From: G965227875 sp965227875
GTDB taxonomy: Bacteria; Pseudomonadota; Alphaproteobacteria; Rhizobiales; JAJFHC01
Assembly (NCBI GenBank): GCA_965227875.1
Contig: OZ245783.1
Location: forward strand, 2,976,001-3,040,000
Length of the DNA stretch: 64,000 bases
Reading direction: 5' to 3'
The stretch's first letter is position 1. Every line of letters starts with the position of its first letter. The notes below the pieces were generated by a model. That model did not search any database. It was not told the DNA's origin and worked only from the letters and a program-made list of their open reading frames with translations. The translations under genes were made by a program, and so were the position numbers. Below are positions 62,001 to 64,000 of this stretch, one piece after another.

Positions 62001-62514
62001 CGGTGATGCCGGCGGCTTCCTCGAGAATTTTCCGGCGCGCCTGCGGCTTGGCGCTGATCAGTTCGCCGATCTGTCCCTGGCGCACGAGCGAGGGCGATCG
62101 CGCGCCGGTCGAGGCGTCGGCGAAGAGCAACTGGACGTCGCGGGCGCGCACGTCCTTGCCGTTGATCCGGTAGGCCGAACCCGCCTCGCGCTCGATGCGA
62201 CGGGTGACCTCCAGAGATTCAGCGTCGTTGAAAGCGGGCGGGGCGGTCCGGTTGGTGTTGTCCAGCACCACCGCCACCTCGGCCGTGTTGCGCGACGGGC
62301 GCGAGCCGCTGCCCGAGAAGATGACGTCGTCCATCCCCGAGCCGCGCATGTTCTTGTACGAGCTCTCGCCCATGACCCAGCGCAGGGCCTCGAGCAGGTT
62401 GGACTTGCCGCAGCCGTTCGGTCCGACAACGCCTGTCAGTCCCTTCTCGATCACGAGTTCCGTGGGTTCGACGAAGGACTTGAACCCGGACAGGCGAAGC
62501 CGCTTGAATTCCAT
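59056..62514 (-). CDS. smc: Chromosome segregation ATPase SMC
   Basis: Long coiled-coil ATPase that loads on and organises the chromosome with ScpA/ScpB (not here). The 1152-residue protein opens with EFKRLRLSGFKSFVEPTEL and Walker A GVVGPNGCGKSNLLEALR (residues about 26-43). Two coiled-coil arms flank the hinge (about 500-650, with VPTLPDGVASLADHVVAPD), and the C-terminal head has the signature SLLSGGEQALTAMSLIFA and Walker B PICVLDEVDAPLDDANVE. All ATPase motifs are intact. It follows the DsbA-like gene on the same strand. Confidence 0.97.
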   Translation of the reverse strand: MEFKRLRLSGFKSFVEPTELVIEKGLTGVVGPNGCGKSNLLEALRWVMGESSYKNMRGSGMDDVIFSGSGSRPSRNTAEVAVVLDNTNRTAPPAFNDAESLEVTRRIEREAGSAYRINGKDVRARDVQLLFADASTGARSPSLVRQGQIGELISAKPQARRKILEEAAGITGLHTRRHEAELRLRAAETNLTRLDDVIAQIESQLSSLKRQARQAGRYKSLSAEIRQAEAIQLHLKWVEAATLLESEQTALNEITREMAEHTRSASEASRAQEQAAAALPALRDEELTAAAILQRLTVERETLEAEEKRAADRKQELEQRGTQVNADLNREQEIVRDTADVVERLEKEAGELGSAHEGDEGRRAELQETLTECEAALKQREQDFDEVSQAAASLRSQRAGLESAVAEQTRRIARFDEQLAKIEADIEALGIDTEAAERIATLGRDVETAVAEAEAAEQAALAAEATLGEKRSAEQEKRAILDGCEKESNRLATEVQTLSKLLAVTDNELWPPLIDALKVEPGFEKALGAALGDDLDVPIDNAAPVHWDALGALDPVPTLPDGVASLADHVVAPDALSRRLSQVGIVEAGAGKALQGGLKPGQRLVSASGDLWRWDGFTAAADAPTAAALRLEQRNRLGDLEKEAEKASRVAHEARDAYNAAREETRSAVEAEAAAREAWRAATRAVSSLRDELARSERAASETTARHSALVEARNRVTSEREDAGRTLAERSESLEALEPGDAMEARLLTLREAVAEARAVYSDARANHDGMAREIKSRTDRLAAIEQEKKAWIARADKARHQIETLVERSREIETEAGSMADLPAQWTARREKLFASLSQAEERRKKAADALAEAESHVQQCEAALRKAQGTLSDTRENRARMEARVEGARERLQEMTGRIDEVLHCAPDKVLDHAGLAEDAKLPGIEETERKLERLRAERERLGGVNLRAEEEARELTEQLDGLVQERDDLIKAIHRLRQGIGSLNREGRERLLAAFETVKDHFERLFTHLFGGGQAELKLTESDDPLEAGLEIIARPPGKRPQVMSLLSGGEQALTAMSLIFAVFLTNPSPICVLDEVDAPLDDANVERFCNLLDEMIRSTDTRFLVITHHALTMSRMNRLFGVTMAERGVSQLVSVDLETAEQFREAV

Positions 62515-62622
62515 GAGAAGACCGGTTGTTTCCGTTCAGTTCAGACTGCGCGAACTATACGCATACTGACAAGGATACGTGCCGATTCTGCGGGGCCATG
62601 CAAGCGAATATCTCCGGTTATC

Positions 62623-63294
62623 CTAGAGATTCATCATCTTCTCGAATTCCTCGAGAGGCTGCGCGCCACGCAGGATCTTGCCGTTGACGAAGAAGGTCGG
62701 CGTGGACTCGACGTTGAAGTTCTCCGCGCCGCGCTTGCGCACGTCGAGCACCTTGCCGCCGAGATCCTCGTCGGACACGCAGGCGTCGAACTGTTCCTTC
62801 GTCATGCCGGCCGAGCGGGCGAAGTTGAACAGGCCGCCGATCGGGTCCTGGGTGAAGGCCCACTTGTCCTGCTGGAGAAACAGCACGTCGAGAAACGCGA
62901 AATACTTGGCCTCGTCGAGGCAGCGCGCCACGACCGCGCCCGCCCACGCCGCCTTGTCGAGCGGGAACTCCCGCATCACCAGTTTCGCCTTGCCGGTGTC
63001 GATGTACTTTTCCTTGAGGCCCGGCAGGGTTTCGCGGTGGAACGTCGCGCAGTGCGGGCAGGTGAGCGAGGAGTACTCAACGATCGTGTTGGGCGCATCC
63101 GGATTGCCGAGCACCCTTTCGTCCAGCACACCGGGCGTGTTGACGTCGTCACCCGACGCGGAGATCGACGTGGCGTCCGTGCCCGATCCGCCGGTGCCGT
63201 CCGTTCCGCGACCGCCGATGAAAAACGCGCCGGCGCCTCCGCCGATCACGACCAGGCCTCCGGCTACAAGTAGAGTTCGCTTATCTAGTTTCAC
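62623..63294 (-). CDS. DsbA-family thioredoxin-fold protein, membrane-anchored
   Basis: A 223-residue protein with an N-terminal anchor (LLVAGGLVVIGGGAGAFFIGG), a Gly/Ser/Thr linker, and a thioredoxin fold with active site SSLTCPHCATFHRETLP (CPHC), VMREFPLD and ESTPTFFVNGKILRG (cis-proline). CPHC and the fold place it in the DsbA/DsbG-like 'thioredoxin_4' group, probably oxidising or isomerising disulfides outside the inner membrane. I chose GTG 63294, which has AGGTG before it and lies 26 bases after the predicted transcription start; a GTG five codons upstream would be only 11 bases after it. smc follows after 108 bases. Confidence 0.87.
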   Translation of the reverse strand: MKLDKRTLLVAGGLVVIGGGAGAFFIGGRGTDGTGGSGTDATSISASGDDVNTPGVLDERVLGNPDAPNTIVEYSSLTCPHCATFHRETLPGLKEKYIDTGKAKLVMREFPLDKAAWAGAVVARCLDEAKYFAFLDVLFLQQDKWAFTQDPIGGLFNFARSAGMTKEQFDACVSDEDLGGKVLDVRKRGAENFNVESTPTFFVNGKILRGAQPLEEFEKMMNL

Positions 63295-63326
63295 GTTGCA
63301 CCTGTACACACTATATGTTGATGGTC

Positions 63327-63355
63327 ATTATAGGATTTAATTTTCTGCACCACAA
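63327..63355 (-). promoter_or_regulatory. Promoter of the DsbA-like gene
   Basis: On the minus strand TTGTGG (63355-63350), a 17-base spacer, TATAAT (63332-63327), the -10 being exact consensus. Transcription would start near 63320. Confidence 0.75.
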
Positions 63356-63399
63356 TTGGTCCGCCTGCAGCATAAAAACAAGCGTCCGGCGGGCCGGTA

Positions 63400-63909
63400 T
63401 CACGTTTTCGCGACGATGATGTTCCGGCCGAGGTTCTGCAGGGCGGTCTGCAGGTCCCCGTCGCTGACCCCCGACGTGGCCTCGACAAGCTTCCTTTCAC
63501 GTTCGGGCGGCAGGGAAGCGTCCCGGCGCCGCCGTGGCGGGCGTTTTCCGGTCACGCGGCCCTGCACGATCTTGATGCCGGCCACCGCGTCATAGCCGTA
63601 GAACGCGTTGATCCTCTCGACGATCGCTGGCGTGGAATGCTGGACCTCGATCGCCGAGGGACCGTCGACCCGGATGACGAGCGTGCCCCCGACCCTGGCA
63701 TCCCCCGTCTGGCGCCGCGGCCACCTGATGCGTTCCGGGCGCGTGGTCGCTGCGAGGTCCTCCCCGACGATGGCGTTCCACTGGGTGAGCATGCCGCCAT
63801 AGGCGAAGCCGAACCGTTCCTGGCTCTTGTGCAGGAGTTCCGGCACCAGGCGTCCGACATGTTGCGCACCGGTCCGGTAGATCTTTCTGGGGGTGGAAGC
63901 CATGGGCAC
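63400..63909 (-). CDS. DUF721 (DciA-like) protein
   Basis: A 169-residue basic protein with the DUF721 domain: HVGRLVPELLHKSQERFGFAYGGMLTQWNAIVGEDLAATTRPERI (in short segments: LVPELLHKS, WNAIVGEDLA, TRPERIRWP) and GTLVIRVDGPSAIEVQH. DciA-type DUF721 proteins load the replicative helicase in bacteria lacking DnaC. The C-terminal RPPRRRRD and following region is a longer tail than minimal DciA. Start at 63909 or two codons later. Confidence 0.82.
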   Translation of the reverse strand: MPMASTPRKIYRTGAQHVGRLVPELLHKSQERFGFAYGGMLTQWNAIVGEDLAATTRPERIRWPRRQTGDARVGGTLVIRVDGPSAIEVQHSTPAIVERINAFYGYDAVAGIKIVQGRVTGKRPPRRRRDASLPPERERKLVEATSGVSDGDLQTALQNLGRNIIVAKT

Positions 63910-63964
63910 CCTTGCCGCGCCGTGAATTCCCGACCAACTATATGGGCCGTGTGCCGGAGGGGCA

Positions 63965-64000
63965 ATGCCGAGTGAACTGACAATCGACGCTGTCGAAAAC
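63965..64000 (+). CDS. Start of a divergent gene (perhaps mutY), cut by the window end
   Basis: ATG at 63965 with GGAGG 6 bases upstream and 12 open codons (MPSELTIDAVEN). In alphaproteobacteria the gene divergent from DUF721/DsbA/smc is often the adenine glycosylase mutY, so that is a guess from position only; the 12 residues show no motif. Confidence 0.35.
   Translation, partial: MPSELTIDAVEN

Noticed and set aside
59050..63273. A 1407-codon open frame on the plus strand
   Set aside because: It lies antisense to smc and the DsbA-like gene, both complete with all motifs; its translation is low-complexity Arg/Gly/Leu-rich, a high-GC shadow.

Overview
The window looks like core chromosome of a high-GC alphaproteobacterium. 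Support comes from the lineage-typical families (IalB, DUF4170, DUF1127, a DUF6101-like protein, extensin-like protein, Cox11/CtaG, a separate F0 operon with b and b' subunits, the ispH-thrB-rnhA cluster) and from gene order such as smc / DsbA-like / DUF721 next to a divergent frame. I cannot fix the order or genus. The extensin-like, IalB and CoxF-type proteins are common in Hyphomicrobiales, while the intergenic hairpin repeats resemble those I associate with Rhodospirillales-type genomes. I saw no tRNA, rRNA, insertion sequence, integrase, prophage or CRISPR array.

Layout. 1-11,226: the end of a hydantoinase-B gene, pgi and mutL on +, then xseA-rluB-rsmD on -, then purD, a kinase-like phosphotransferase and a patatin on +. 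11,210-19,021: mostly -, with tadA-lysR, DUF4170, CysQ-like, PmbA, ubiA, a GNAT, a racemase and PrxQ; a DUF1127 gene and a DUF6101-like gene lie on +. 19,121-30,496: rsmE and gshA; a DUF937 protein; a translationally coupled L,D-transpeptidase/extensin-like pair; hemerythrin; an aminotransferase; an FAD/NAD(P) protein; DUF2177; tldD; IalB. 31,116-37,468: the aa3-type cytochrome oxidase cluster ctaC-ctaD-ctaB-coxF-like-ctaG-ctaE, a terminator, then DUF983 and SURF1. 37,531-43,826: thrC, an M16 protease, a RimJ-type GNAT, and a large membrane GGDEF/EAL protein. 44,524-48,020: YqgE/AlgH, a DsbD-N-type protein, a peroxiredoxin, and an ArsR/hydrolase divergent pair. 48,069-50,461: ispH-thrB-rnhA on -. 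50,589-55,411: the glycine cleavage operon gcvT-gcvH-gcvPA-gcvPB behind a tandem glycine riboswitch. 56,294-58,871: the F0 ATP synthase operon atpI-B-E-F'-F on -. 59,056-64,000: smc, a DsbA-like thioredoxin, DUF721/DciA, and the first codons of a divergent gene.

Functional themes are respiration (terminal oxidase with its haem/copper assembly factors, F0, ubiquinone prenylation), one-carbon/glycine and threonine metabolism (gcv operon, thrB, thrC), DNA repair and chromosome maintenance (mutL, xseA, smc, DciA-like), thiol/redox defence (gshA, two peroxiredoxins, two Dsb-like proteins) and envelope remodelling (Ldt, extensin-like).

The less ordinary material is mostly between genes. There are two arrays of a two-hairpin repeat, in opposite orientations, each filling a convergent gene junction (about 43.85-44.49 kb and 55.52-56.14 kb). 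A textbook LysR-type box (9-bp dyad with an 11-nt centre) lies about 64 bp upstream of the predicted start of transcription of a DUF1127 gene. The glycine riboswitch is followed by a hairpin that can mask the gcvT ribosome-binding site. A dyad-rich leader precedes the GGDEF/EAL gene, whose GGDEF signature is degenerate. I did not find a convincing new multi-gene system; the repeat arrays are the most unusual structure here.
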